Below, piece after piece: positions 20,499 to 28,035 of a stretch of 64,000 bases of DNA. Numbering within the stretch: position 1 is the stretch's first letter; each line of letters starts with the position of its first letter. Position numbers and translations under genes: made by a program. The stretch spans positions 62,001 to 126,000 of the forward strand of contig NZ_JALKAQ010000007.1 in assembly GCF_023016065.1 (NCBI RefSeq), written 5' to 3'. This DNA is from Marinobacter sp. S0848L. Lineage in GTDB: Bacteria; Pseudomonadota; Gammaproteobacteria; Pseudomonadales; Oleiphilaceae. Below the pieces are notes generated by a model. That model was not told the DNA's origin and ran no database searches. It was given only the letters and a program-made list of their open reading frames with translations.

Positions 20499-22579
20499 TG
20501 GCTACACAGGATTTTCTAGTCGAACTGGGCACCGAGGAACTGCCTCCGAAAGCCCTCAAAGGCCTGTCTGACGCCTTTACTCAAGGCATTACCAAAGGCC
20601 TCGAAGACGCTGGTGTTGCCTTTGGCGCCGTTGAAGCCTTCGCGGCGCCACGCCGTTTGGCGGTGCGCATTCGGGATCTGGCCGATGCCCAACCCGACAA
20701 GTCTGTGGAAAAGCGTGGCCCTGCGGTTAAAGCCGCCTTTGACGATGCCGGCAACCCGACCCGCGCACTGACCGGCTTCGCCACCTCATTGGGCATTACC
20801 CCCGATCAACTGGACACGCTGGAAACCGACAAAGGTGCCTGGCTGGTGTATCGTACCGTTGAAAAGGGCAAGCCCACCGTTGAGCTACTGCCGGAACTGG
20901 TCAACCAGTCGCTGTCGGCCTTGCCCATTCCCAAACGCATGCGTTGGGGTGCCCATCGCACCGAATTCGTGCGCCCGGTCCACTGGCTGATCATGCTGTA
21001 CGGCAACAACGTAATCGACACCCCGATCATGAACCTGAAGCCCGGCAACAAAACCCGTGGCCACCGCTTCCATTGCCCGAAAGAGCTGATCATCCCGACC
21101 CCGGCCGACTACGAAACCGTGCTCAAGCAAGAAGGTTACGTGCTGGCTGATTTCGCCGAGCGTCGTGAGCAAATTCGGGTTGGCGTGAACGCACTGGCCA
21201 AGAACGAAGCCGGTGGCGTTGCCGTTATCGACGAAGATCTGCTGGACGAAGTCACCGCCCTGAACGAATGGCCGGTGCCGTTGATGGGCCGTTTCGACGA
21301 GCGCTTCCTGAAAGTGCCTGCCGAAGCCCTGATTTCCTCCATGAAGGAGCACCAGAAATACTTCCACGTGGTCGATAGTAACGACCAGATGTTGCCGTTG
21401 TTCATCACCGTCGCCAACCTGGAAAGTAAAGATCCTGCCCAGGTGGTTGCCGGTAACGAGAAGGTCATTCGCCCACGCTTGTCGGACGCCGCCTTCTTCT
21501 TCGAAACCGACTGCAAAACCAAGCTTGAAGAGCGTGTCGATTCGCTCAAGCCCATCGTGTTCCAGGAAAAACTGGGCAGCATTTACGACAAGTCTGTGCG
21601 CGTCGCGGCATTGGCCAAGAAGATCGCCGAAGCGATCGACAGTGATCCAGCGCTGGCCGAACGTGCCGCGATGCTGGCCAAGACCGATCTGGTTACTGAA
21701 ATGGTGCTGGAGTTCACTGAGCTACAAGGCATCATGGGCAGCTACTACGCCACCGACGACGGCGAACACGCCGACGTTGCCAAGGCCCTGAACGAGCAAT
21801 ACATGCCACGCTTCGCCGGTGACGATCTGCCCACCACGCTGACCGGTTGTGCCGTTGCCATCGCAGACCGTATCGATTCGCTGGTCGGCCTGTTTGGTAT
21901 CAACCAGCCACCATCCGGTACCCGTGACCCGTTTGCGCTGCGCCGTGCCTCCCTCGGTGTACTGCGCATCATCATCGAGCGTGAACTGCCGCTGGATTTG
22001 CAGACCCTGTGTGAATGGGCGGAAGAGAACTTCACAGTGCTGACCGAAGAGAACACCGCCAGCACCGTGGTTAACTACATGCTGGAGCGCTTCCGGGCCT
22101 TCTACGACGAGCAGGGCATCAGTGCCGAAGTCTATCTGGCCGTGCACGCACGTCGCCCGACCTGCCCACTGGATTTCAACCGCCGCGTGAAGGCCGTTGA
22201 AGCTTTCCGCCAGCTGCCAGAAGCTCTGGCTTTGGCCGGTGCCAACAAGCGGGTATCGAACATCCTGACCAAACAGGGCGGCGACAGCATTGGCGAAACC
22301 ATAGACAACGCGTTGCTGCAGGATGAGCCCGAGAAAGTTCTGGCCCAGAAGGTTGAAGAGCAAGCCGCAAAAGTGTTGCCGTTGTTCGAGCAAGGCGACT
22401 ACGCCACCGCTCTGACATCCTTGGCCAGCCTGCGCGAGTCTGTGGATAACTTCTTCGACGAGGTCATGGTTATGGCCGACGATGAAGCCGTTAAAAACAA
22501 CCGTTTGGCGCTGCTCAACCGTCTTCGCAACCTGTTCCTGCGCGTTGCCGATATTTCCCTGCTACCCACAGCCGGGTAA
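20498..22579 (+). CDS. glyS: Glycyl-tRNA synthetase beta subunit
   Basis: The tRNA-binding beta subunit, 693 residues, partner of glyQ. The N terminus ATQDFLVELGTEELPPKAL is the standard GlyS opening. The HD-like region appears near residues 330-420 and the C-terminal anticodon-binding domain from about 590 to the end. The DPFALRRASLGVLRI segment is highly conserved. Its 3' part carries a TGTGGATAA at 22441 that encodes the usual SVDNFFD residues, so that DnaA box may be set by protein coding alone. Confidence 0.97.
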   Translation: MATQDFLVELGTEELPPKALKGLSDAFTQGITKGLEDAGVAFGAVEAFAAPRRLAVRIRDLADAQPDKSVEKRGPAVKAAFDDAGNPTRALTGFATSLGITPDQLDTLETDKGAWLVYRTVEKGKPTVELLPELVNQSLSALPIPKRMRWGAHRTEFVRPVHWLIMLYGNNVIDTPIMNLKPGNKTRGHRFHCPKELIIPTPADYETVLKQEGYVLADFAERREQIRVGVNALAKNEAGGVAVIDEDLLDEVTALNEWPVPLMGRFDERFLKVPAEALISSMKEHQKYFHVVDSNDQMLPLFITVANLESKDPAQVVAGNEKVIRPRLSDAAFFFETDCKTKLEERVDSLKPIVFQEKLGSIYDKSVRVAALAKKIAEAIDSDPALAERAAMLAKTDLVTEMVLEFTELQGIMGSYYATDDGEHADVAKALNEQYMPRFAGDDLPTTLTGCAVAIADRIDSLVGLFGINQPPSGTRDPFALRRASLGVLRIIIERELPLDLQTLCEWAEENFTVLTEENTASTVVNYMLERFRAFYDEQGISAEVYLAVHARRPTCPLDFNRRVKAVEAFRQLPEALALAGANKRVSNILTKQGGDSIGETIDNALLQDEPEKVLAQKVEEQAAKVLPLFEQGDYATALTSLASLRESVDNFFDEVMVMADDEAVKNNRLALLNRLRNLFLRVADISLLPTAG

Positions 22580-22635
22580 AGGCGCTAACGCGCAGTTTTA
22601 AGTAGGTATTTCCCCAGGGAAGGGGCTAGCAAAAT

Positions 22636-22661
22636 GGCCGGTAATCCGTATAATACCGGCC
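22636..22661 (+). promoter_or_regulatory. tRNA-Pro promoter with overlapping dyad
   Basis: A consensus -10 box TATAAT lies at 22649-22654, 13 bases before the tRNA, with a GC-rich stretch after it as expected for a stringently controlled stable-RNA promoter. Perfect 8-base arms GGCCGGTA (22636-22643) and TACCGGCC (22654-22661) flank the -10. No convincing -35 is visible. Confidence 0.6.
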
Positions 22662-22667
22662 GTTGAT

Positions 22668-22744
<77 letters not shown>

Positions 22745-22882
22745 CTTTCCCGCTTTTCTGTTGTTCTTCTCCCTCGTTTTTATCACTCCACAGCCCTTTT
22801 CGGGTTAGCATTTCTGTATCTTTCGTAAGTCTGCTAATGTTCTGGCAATTATCTTTAATCAGAATAGAAAGGAGGGCATTTT

Positions 22883-23203
22883 ATGAAAGAAGCACTGGCC
22901 CGGCTACGTCAATTCCGTGACGACAGAGATTGGAAACAATTCCATAACCCAAAAGATTTATCACTGGCTCTGAGTATTGAGGCTTCAGAGTTGTTGGAAC
23001 TGTTTCTCTGGAAATCTCCCGAGCAAGCCAATGTAGAGAAAGTGAAAGAGGAACTGGCCGATGTTGTTGCCTATGCCCTGTTGCTGGCCGACAGCTACGA
23101 CCTTAATCTGGAACAAATCGTCCTCGACAAGATTACCAAGAACGAACAGAAGTACCCCGTTAGCAAGGCTAAAGGAACGGCCAAAAAATACACGGAGCTA
23201 TGA
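22883..23203 (+). CDS. MazG-like nucleotide pyrophosphohydrolase
   Basis: A 106-residue all-alpha NTP pyrophosphohydrolase of the MazG/RS21-C6 type, which would cleave (d)NTPs to monophosphates. The metal-binding pattern is visible: [13 protein letters not shown] (EASE, residues 34-37 region) in helix 2 and [15 protein letters not shown] (E and D, near residues 57-61) in helix 3. A strong AAAGGAGG lies eight bases before the ATG. It overlaps the next gene by four bases (ATGA), so the two proteins are made together. The gene looks AT-richer than the flanking core genes. Proposed role: nucleotide depletion or pool cleaning within a defence/stress module; this is inference. Confidence 0.9.
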   Translation: MKEALARLRQFRDDRDWKQFHNPKDLSLALSIEASELLELFLWKSPEQANVEKVKEELADVVAYALLLADSYDLNLEQIVLDKITKNEQKYPVSKAKGTAKKYTEL

Positions 23204-25389
23204 GTCAATCGTCGATGGTAGAAGTAAAGCGTTACCCATTCAACCAAGACGCTATCAGCGAGTTACGTAGCAACGCTTTTGCAGCGGATAGCTGGCCCTT
23301 GGTTTACGTCCTAAGTGATGAAAAACACCGACGTGCTTACATCGGCGAAACCACAGACACGCTCACCCGCATGAGCACCCACCTGAAACACGACGAAAAA
23401 CAACTGCTAACAGCTGTCCACCTGATCACCAGTGAATACTTCAACAAATCGGCTACGCTGGACGTTGAATCACTGCTCATTAAGTATATGGCAGCAGATG
23501 GCAAATACACTCTGCTGAACGGCAATCTCGGGCTCGCCGATCACAACTATTACCAACGTGACGCGCTCTACAACGAAGTATTCAGAGAAGTTTGGAATCG
23601 CTTGATCGCCAAAGGAGTGGTATCCCGTACTCTGGATCACCTCGATAATTCCGATGTGTTCAAATATTCCCCCTATAAATCGCTGTCGTTCGATCAGCGT
23701 CAGGGGCTGCTTACCATCATGCATGAACTGCTAAACCCTGGTGTTAAAAACATCGTTATTGAAGGTGGTGCAGGTACCGGAAAATCCGTCTTGGCGATAT
23801 TTCTATTCAAACTGCTTCTCTCAGAAAATCATCACGTTGATCTTCGAGATTTTTCCGAAGACGAAGCAGAAATTCAGTCTTTACTTGCCAAATTACGAAA
23901 AGCTACTCCCAAGCCGAAAATGGCCCTGGTAGTGCCGATGACATCCTTCCGAACCACACTGAAGAAGGCCTTCAAACACGTCTCAGGCCTCAGTCCCAGC
24001 ATGGTGATCAGCCCATCTGAACTCGCGAAACAGCACTACGACATCGTGTTGGTGGACGAATCCCATCGCTTGCGAAAGCGCAAAAACCTTGGAGCCTACT
24101 TTGGCAGCTTTGACAAAACCTGTGCTGCATTGAGTATGGACAAACACAGCTGCAGCGAAGTTGATTGGGTATGCCAGCAATCTGCAAAAGCCATTTTCTT
24201 CTATGACCAAGGGCAATCGATCAAGCCTTCGGACGCCGATACGGAAGTTTTTCTGCGCCTTAAAGCTGCCAAGGATTCAGTGAAGCACTCGCTACTCTCT
24301 CAGTTCCGTGTAAAGGCCGGTCAGCCATACGTTGAGTTTGTTGATAATCTGCTCAACGGACGTGTTGGAGAAGAGGAAGTCTTCCGAGCCAAAAACTATG
24401 AATTCGAGGTGTTCGAATCTCTCGGCGATATGGTGCAGGCCATCAACGAGAAAGAAACAAAGGTCAGTCTATCCCGGTTGATCGCCGGCTATTCATGGCC
24501 CTGGATCTCGAAAAAGGACAGCACAGCGTATGACATTGTTGTCGATGGCGTTCAGCTTCGCTGGAACAGCACCAATACCGACTGGATTAATAAAGAAGGC
24601 TCTCACAACGAAGTCGGATGCATCCACACGACACAGGGCTACGACCTAAACTACGCCGGCATCATATTCGGAGAAGAGATCCGTTTCGATACGGAGACCC
24701 AGTCCATCGTCATCGATAAGACCAATTATTTCGACCGCACCGGTGGTCAGGGCATTAAAGACCCGGAGGAACTGAAGCAATACATCATCAATATCTACCG
24801 AACCATCATGCTTCGGGGAATTCGCGGCACCTTCGTTTATGCCTGTGATAAGGCGCTTCGGGAATACCTCAAGCAACACATTCCTCTGCGCGCTCCCAGC
24901 CAAGTAGAAAACCGGACACCCGAAGTGGTGAATCTCAAGCCCTATGTCAATGCAGTGCCCTTGTTCGATCTACAAGCGGCTGCAGGCACGTTCAGTGACT
25001 TACAGGATACACAGTACAAAGACTGGGTAGCCGTACCCAGCGGCATTCCAGTACGGGAGGGGATGTTTGCCTGCCGAGTGATCGGAGAGTCAATGAATCG
25101 AGTTATCCCCAATGGCACTTTGTGCCTGTTCCGTCCCGATAGAGGTGGCAGCCGGAATGGCAAAACGGTGTTGGTGGAATGCACAGATAGCATCGATGCT
25201 GACTTCGGTTCGCGCTACACGGTGAAAGTGTACGAAAGCTTTAAAACCGAAGACGAACACGGCTGGCTCCATAAGCGCATTCAACTTAAGCCCAACTCGT
25301 ACGATCAAAACTTCGAAACTCTTGAATTGAACGAAGAAAATGCGCTTCAGTATCGAGTAGTGGGTGAATTTATGTGCGTAATCGAGTAA
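23200..25389 (+). CDS. GIY-YIG nuclease / Schlafen-group-3 helicase (DUF2075) / S24 peptidase fusion
   Basis: A 729-residue three-domain protein. Residues ~30-115 form a GIY-YIG nuclease domain: VYV 35-37, YIG 47-49, R57, E90 and N107 or N109 give the full active-site set. Residues ~160-570 are a superfamily 1-like helicase of the DUF2075/SLFN-g3 type, with Walker A GGAGTGKS (189-196), Walker B VDES (285-288) and a C-terminal HTTQGYDLNYAG motif. Residues ~610-729 resemble a LexA/UmuD S24 peptidase: the nucleophile is S631 in GESM, and K676 in RYTVKVYE is the likely base. No helix-turn-helix is visible, so it is not a classical repressor. Translation is coupled to the mazG-like gene. It probably cuts or unwinds nucleic acid under control of proteolysis; the biological role is unproven. 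Confidence 0.85.
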   Translation: MSQSSMVEVKRYPFNQDAISELRSNAFAADSWPLVYVLSDEKHRRAYIGETTDTLTRMSTHLKHDEKQLLTAVHLITSEYFNKSATLDVESLLIKYMAADGKYTLLNGNLGLADHNYYQRDALYNEVFREVWNRLIAKGVVSRTLDHLDNSDVFKYSPYKSLSFDQRQGLLTIMHELLNPGVKNIVIEGGAGTGKSVLAIFLFKLLLSENHHVDLRDFSEDEAEIQSLLAKLRKATPKPKMALVVPMTSFRTTLKKAFKHVSGLSPSMVISPSELAKQHYDIVLVDESHRLRKRKNLGAYFGSFDKTCAALSMDKHSCSEVDWVCQQSAKAIFFYDQGQSIKPSDADTEVFLRLKAAKDSVKHSLLSQFRVKAGQPYVEFVDNLLNGRVGEEEVFRAKNYEFEVFESLGDMVQAINEKETKVSLSRLIAGYSWPWISKKDSTAYDIVVDGVQLRWNSTNTDWINKEGSHNEVGCIHTTQGYDLNYAGIIFGEEIRFDTETQSIVIDKTNYFDRTGGQGIKDPEELKQYIINIYRTIMLRGIRGTFVYACDKALREYLKQHIPLRAPSQVENRTPEVVNLKPYVNAVPLFDLQAAAGTFSDLQDTQYKDWVAVPSGIPVREGMFACRVIGESMNRVIPNGTLCLFRPDRGGSRNGKTVLVECTDSIDADFGSRYTVKVYESFKTEDEHGWLHKRIQLKPNSYDQNFETLELNEENALQYRVVGEFMCVIE

Positions 25390-25412
25390 CCACGCGTTGT
25401 CTAAAACGCCCC

Positions 25413-26984
25413 CTACAACAAATGCTCAATCGGCAAAAACGAAAACACCGAAACCATCATCCGTTTGAGCACCCCAACACCCGGATCATGGCTGTGCCGA
25501 ATCTCTTCGTCACCATTGCGCTCTATCCACTGCAAATCGCCGTCTTCGTCCAGCACCACCTCATAGGCGGTTACCCGGGCCTGTTCTTCAAAATGGTTTT
25601 CCATCAGTTGAGTCAGTTCCGGGCTTTCGATCACAAACCCTAACTCCGTGTTGATGTGAACGGAACGAGGGTCGAAGTTGAACGAGCCCACGAACAACCG
25701 TTGTCCGTCCACAGCGAAGGTTTTGGCATGAAGGCTGGAAGAGGAACTGCCCATCAGATTGTCCTGTAGAGAACGCTCCACAGGCTCTTCTCCGGGCACC
25801 TTGCGCAACTCGAACAGCTGCACGCCGGCTTCCAGCAGCGGTTTCCGGTATTTGGCGTAGCCGGCGTGCACCATGGCTACGTCGTTGGCTTCCAGCGAAT
25901 TGGTGAGCACACGCACCTGTACGCCTTGGCGCTCCAGTTTTTGGAACATCTCCACCCCGGCTTTGGTGGGGATAAAGTAAGGCGACACCAGTGTGATCGA
26001 GTGTTCGGGATTGCCCATGGCCTGCGCCAACTGGCGGCTCATTAAGCCCTTTTCAGTCTTTTCGCCAAGCACTTTCGCGGGGTCGTCGCTGACCATCGAA
26101 ACTGGCGACCAGACAAATTCAAGATCGCCCGCTAACAGGTTCTTCAGAAATTCGGATTCAGACACGGCGCAGACATACTGACTGGCTTCTGTGCTGGCAC
26201 TGCATTCTCGGGCGGTTTCCACCACTTTTGCCAGATCTTCCGCACCGGGTTCCGGCAAAATCGCTGAGGCGGGATAGGCAGACGCACTGGCCCAGTAGCG
26301 GTCGAAATCCCGGGACAATTCATTCACCACCGGGCCAATCGCCAATACATCAAGGTCCGCGAACAACGCTCCGGAGCCGGCGCCGAAATACTCATCGGCT
26401 ATGTTACGACCACCGATGATCGCGGCCTGGTTATCCGCGGTGAAGGATTTGTTGTGCATCCGGTGGTTCAGGCGCGAGAAGCTGGTGAGATAACCAATCC
26501 ACTTGGGACTGCGCACCACGAACGGGTTGAACAAGCGCACTTCTATATTGGGATGGGTATGGAGTGCGGCCAAGATATCATCAAGGCCGGAAATGCCATT
26601 GTCGTCCAGCAACAGCCGCACTCGCACGCCCCGTTCAGCAGCTCGGTAAAGCACGTCTAATAACAGAATTCCGGTGATATCCGCCTGCCAGATGTAGTAC
26701 TGCACATCCAAGGTCGCGTCGGCGCCTTCGGCTAAAAGCGCTCGGGCCGCGAAAGCGTCGTAGGCGTTTTGCAGGAACACTATGCCGCTGTCCCCGGGGT
26801 GTTCGGCCGCAAGAGGAGCAATGGCACGGCCCAGCCGGGTGCTGGCCGTTTGTTGCGCAGGAATGGATTGGCTTTCCGGACGATCACTCAGAGGGGGAAG
26901 GGCACACCCGCTCAGCGCAAGAGACAACATCACGACAAGAACAACGCCGACACCCGGATAAATCCGCCCGAACCTGCTATTCAA
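25413..26984 (-). CDS. Phospholipase D family lipoprotein (cardiolipin synthase-like)
   Basis: Two HKD active sites are visible: HNKSFTADNQAAIIGG near residue 175 and HAKTFAVDGQRLFVGSFN near residue 420. This defines the PLD superfamily and resembles ClsC-type cardiolipin synthases. The N terminus has a signal with a lipobox (LALSGC), so the protein is probably a periplasm-facing lipoprotein. On the minus strand AGGAG lies eight bases before TTG 26984; the GTG at 26993 directly abuts that site, so TTG is the likelier start. Its stop lies 23 bases from the convergent helicase-fusion stop. Confidence 0.87.
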   Translation of the reverse strand: MNSRFGRIYPGVGVVLVVMLSLALSGCALPPLSDRPESQSIPAQQTASTRLGRAIAPLAAEHPGDSGIVFLQNAYDAFAARALLAEGADATLDVQYYIWQADITGILLLDVLYRAAERGVRVRLLLDDNGISGLDDILAALHTHPNIEVRLFNPFVVRSPKWIGYLTSFSRLNHRMHNKSFTADNQAAIIGGRNIADEYFGAGSGALFADLDVLAIGPVVNELSRDFDRYWASASAYPASAILPEPGAEDLAKVVETARECSASTEASQYVCAVSESEFLKNLLAGDLEFVWSPVSMVSDDPAKVLGEKTEKGLMSRQLAQAMGNPEHSITLVSPYFIPTKAGVEMFQKLERQGVQVRVLTNSLEANDVAMVHAGYAKYRKPLLEAGVQLFELRKVPGEEPVERSLQDNLMGSSSSSLHAKTFAVDGQRLFVGSFNFDPRSVHINTELGFVIESPELTQLMENHFEEQARVTAYEVVLDEDGDLQWIERNGDEEIRHSHDPGVGVLKRMMVSVFSFLPIEHLL

Positions 26985-27065
26985 TGCATACACTCCTTCT
27001 GGTTAATGGGTTAGTGTAGCAGGTCGAAACAGCGCTTAACCCAACCTAACCCCAAGCGGAGATTC

Positions 27066-27440
27066 ATGATGATCGGATACGTTACTCTGGGCGTCAGCGA
27101 TATGGAGAAAGCCAAGCAGTTCTACAGCGACCTGCTGGCCGACATGGGCGCAAAAGTACTCATGGATATGGGCCGAATAGCGTTTATTGGCAAGGACATG
27201 AGCTCGCCCTTGTTAGCGGTGTGCACACCGTTCAACGGTGAACCGAACCACCCGGGCAACGGCAACATGTTGGCGTTGCAGCCGGGCTCTAAAGAAGCCG
27301 TAGACAGCTACTACAAGAAAGCCATCGAGCTGGGTGCCACCTGTGACGGTGAGCCTGGGCAGCGCATCCCGGACCAGTTCTACGGTGCCTATGTGCGCGA
27401 CCCAGACGGCAACAAACTGGCGTTTTTCCAGTTCGGCTGA
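27066..27440 (+). CDS. VOC family protein (glyoxalase/dioxygenase fold)
   Basis: A 124-residue single-domain vicinal-oxygen-chelate protein. The paired beta-alpha-beta-beta-beta modules are evident from IGYVTLGVSDMEKAKQFYSD at the N terminus and YVRDPDGNKLAFFQF at the C terminus. Members bind a divalent metal and act on varied small substrates, so no substrate can be named. Two adjacent ATGs (27066, 27069) are both possible starts. A strong terminator follows. Confidence 0.85.
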   Translation: MMIGYVTLGVSDMEKAKQFYSDLLADMGAKVLMDMGRIAFIGKDMSSPLLAVCTPFNGEPNHPGNGNMLALQPGSKEAVDSYYKKAIELGATCDGEPGQRIPDQFYGAYVRDPDGNKLAFFQFG

Positions 27441-27445
27441 TCAAC

Positions 27446-27482
27446 AAAAAAGCCCTTCAGTGATAACGGCAGGGCTTTTTTT
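27446..27482. terminator. Rho-independent terminator after the VOC gene
   Basis: AAAAAAGCCCT (27446-27456) pairs with AGGGCTTTTTT within 27471-27482 around a 14-base loop, with a T-tract on the plus strand. The A-tract on the left arm would also serve the convergent globin gene. Confidence 0.85.
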
Positions 27483-27508
27483 CAGGGCGATACCCGAAAC
27501 AAGCGGCC

Positions 27509-27901
27509 TCAATAAGCGCCGCGAATCAGATCAATTCCCGGCTTTAACACCTCTTTCCAGGCTTGCCGCAGTTCCGGGCTGTACTCCGGATCGTGCATGC
27601 GCACGGTTTTCAGCAACGCCTCTTCCCACAAGTCGTACCATTCCGGCTGAATATCGTAGTTATGGCGGTTGTGGCTTTCGCCCAAATCCCGGAGTTTTCG
27701 ATCAGACATACCTCGCGCCACCAGAATAATTTGCATCACCCCGTGGCGAAGCAGATGGCGTTGGGCCGACATATCAGTATCTGCAAAACGCTTGCGAATA
27801 GCATCAGAGCTCGCCATGAAAAAGTCGTAGAAATCGACAAAAAACTCTTCGTTTTGACAACAACGACCATAGCTCTGGAAAACAAGATCCGTGTTATTCA
27901 T
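27509..27901 (-). CDS. Single-domain globin
   Basis: A 130-residue globin-fold protein. The likely proximal haem histidine is in DLGESHNRHNYDI, followed by the usual G-helix opening EWYDLWEEALLKTV. The B-to-E region FFVDFYDFFMASSDAIRKRF resembles single-domain bacterial globins. It probably binds O2 or NO and could act in NO detoxification or sensing. There is no attached reductase or signalling domain. It is the only haem-protein gene in this part of the window. Confidence 0.8.
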   Translation of the reverse strand: MNNTDLVFQSYGRCCQNEEFFVDFYDFFMASSDAIRKRFADTDMSAQRHLLRHGVMQIILVARGMSDRKLRDLGESHNRHNYDIQPEWYDLWEEALLKTVRMHDPEYSPELRQAWKEVLKPGIDLIRGAY

Positions 27902-28035
27902 CTGCAGTGTCTGCCTTGGGGATAAATGAAGAAAACGCGAAAAGCTGACGAATTGTAAGCAAGCGATCTAGACTTGCAATAGTCAGATAGCGAAACATCG
28001 GCTTTATTTCAAAGAGTTACAAAACATAACAAAGT

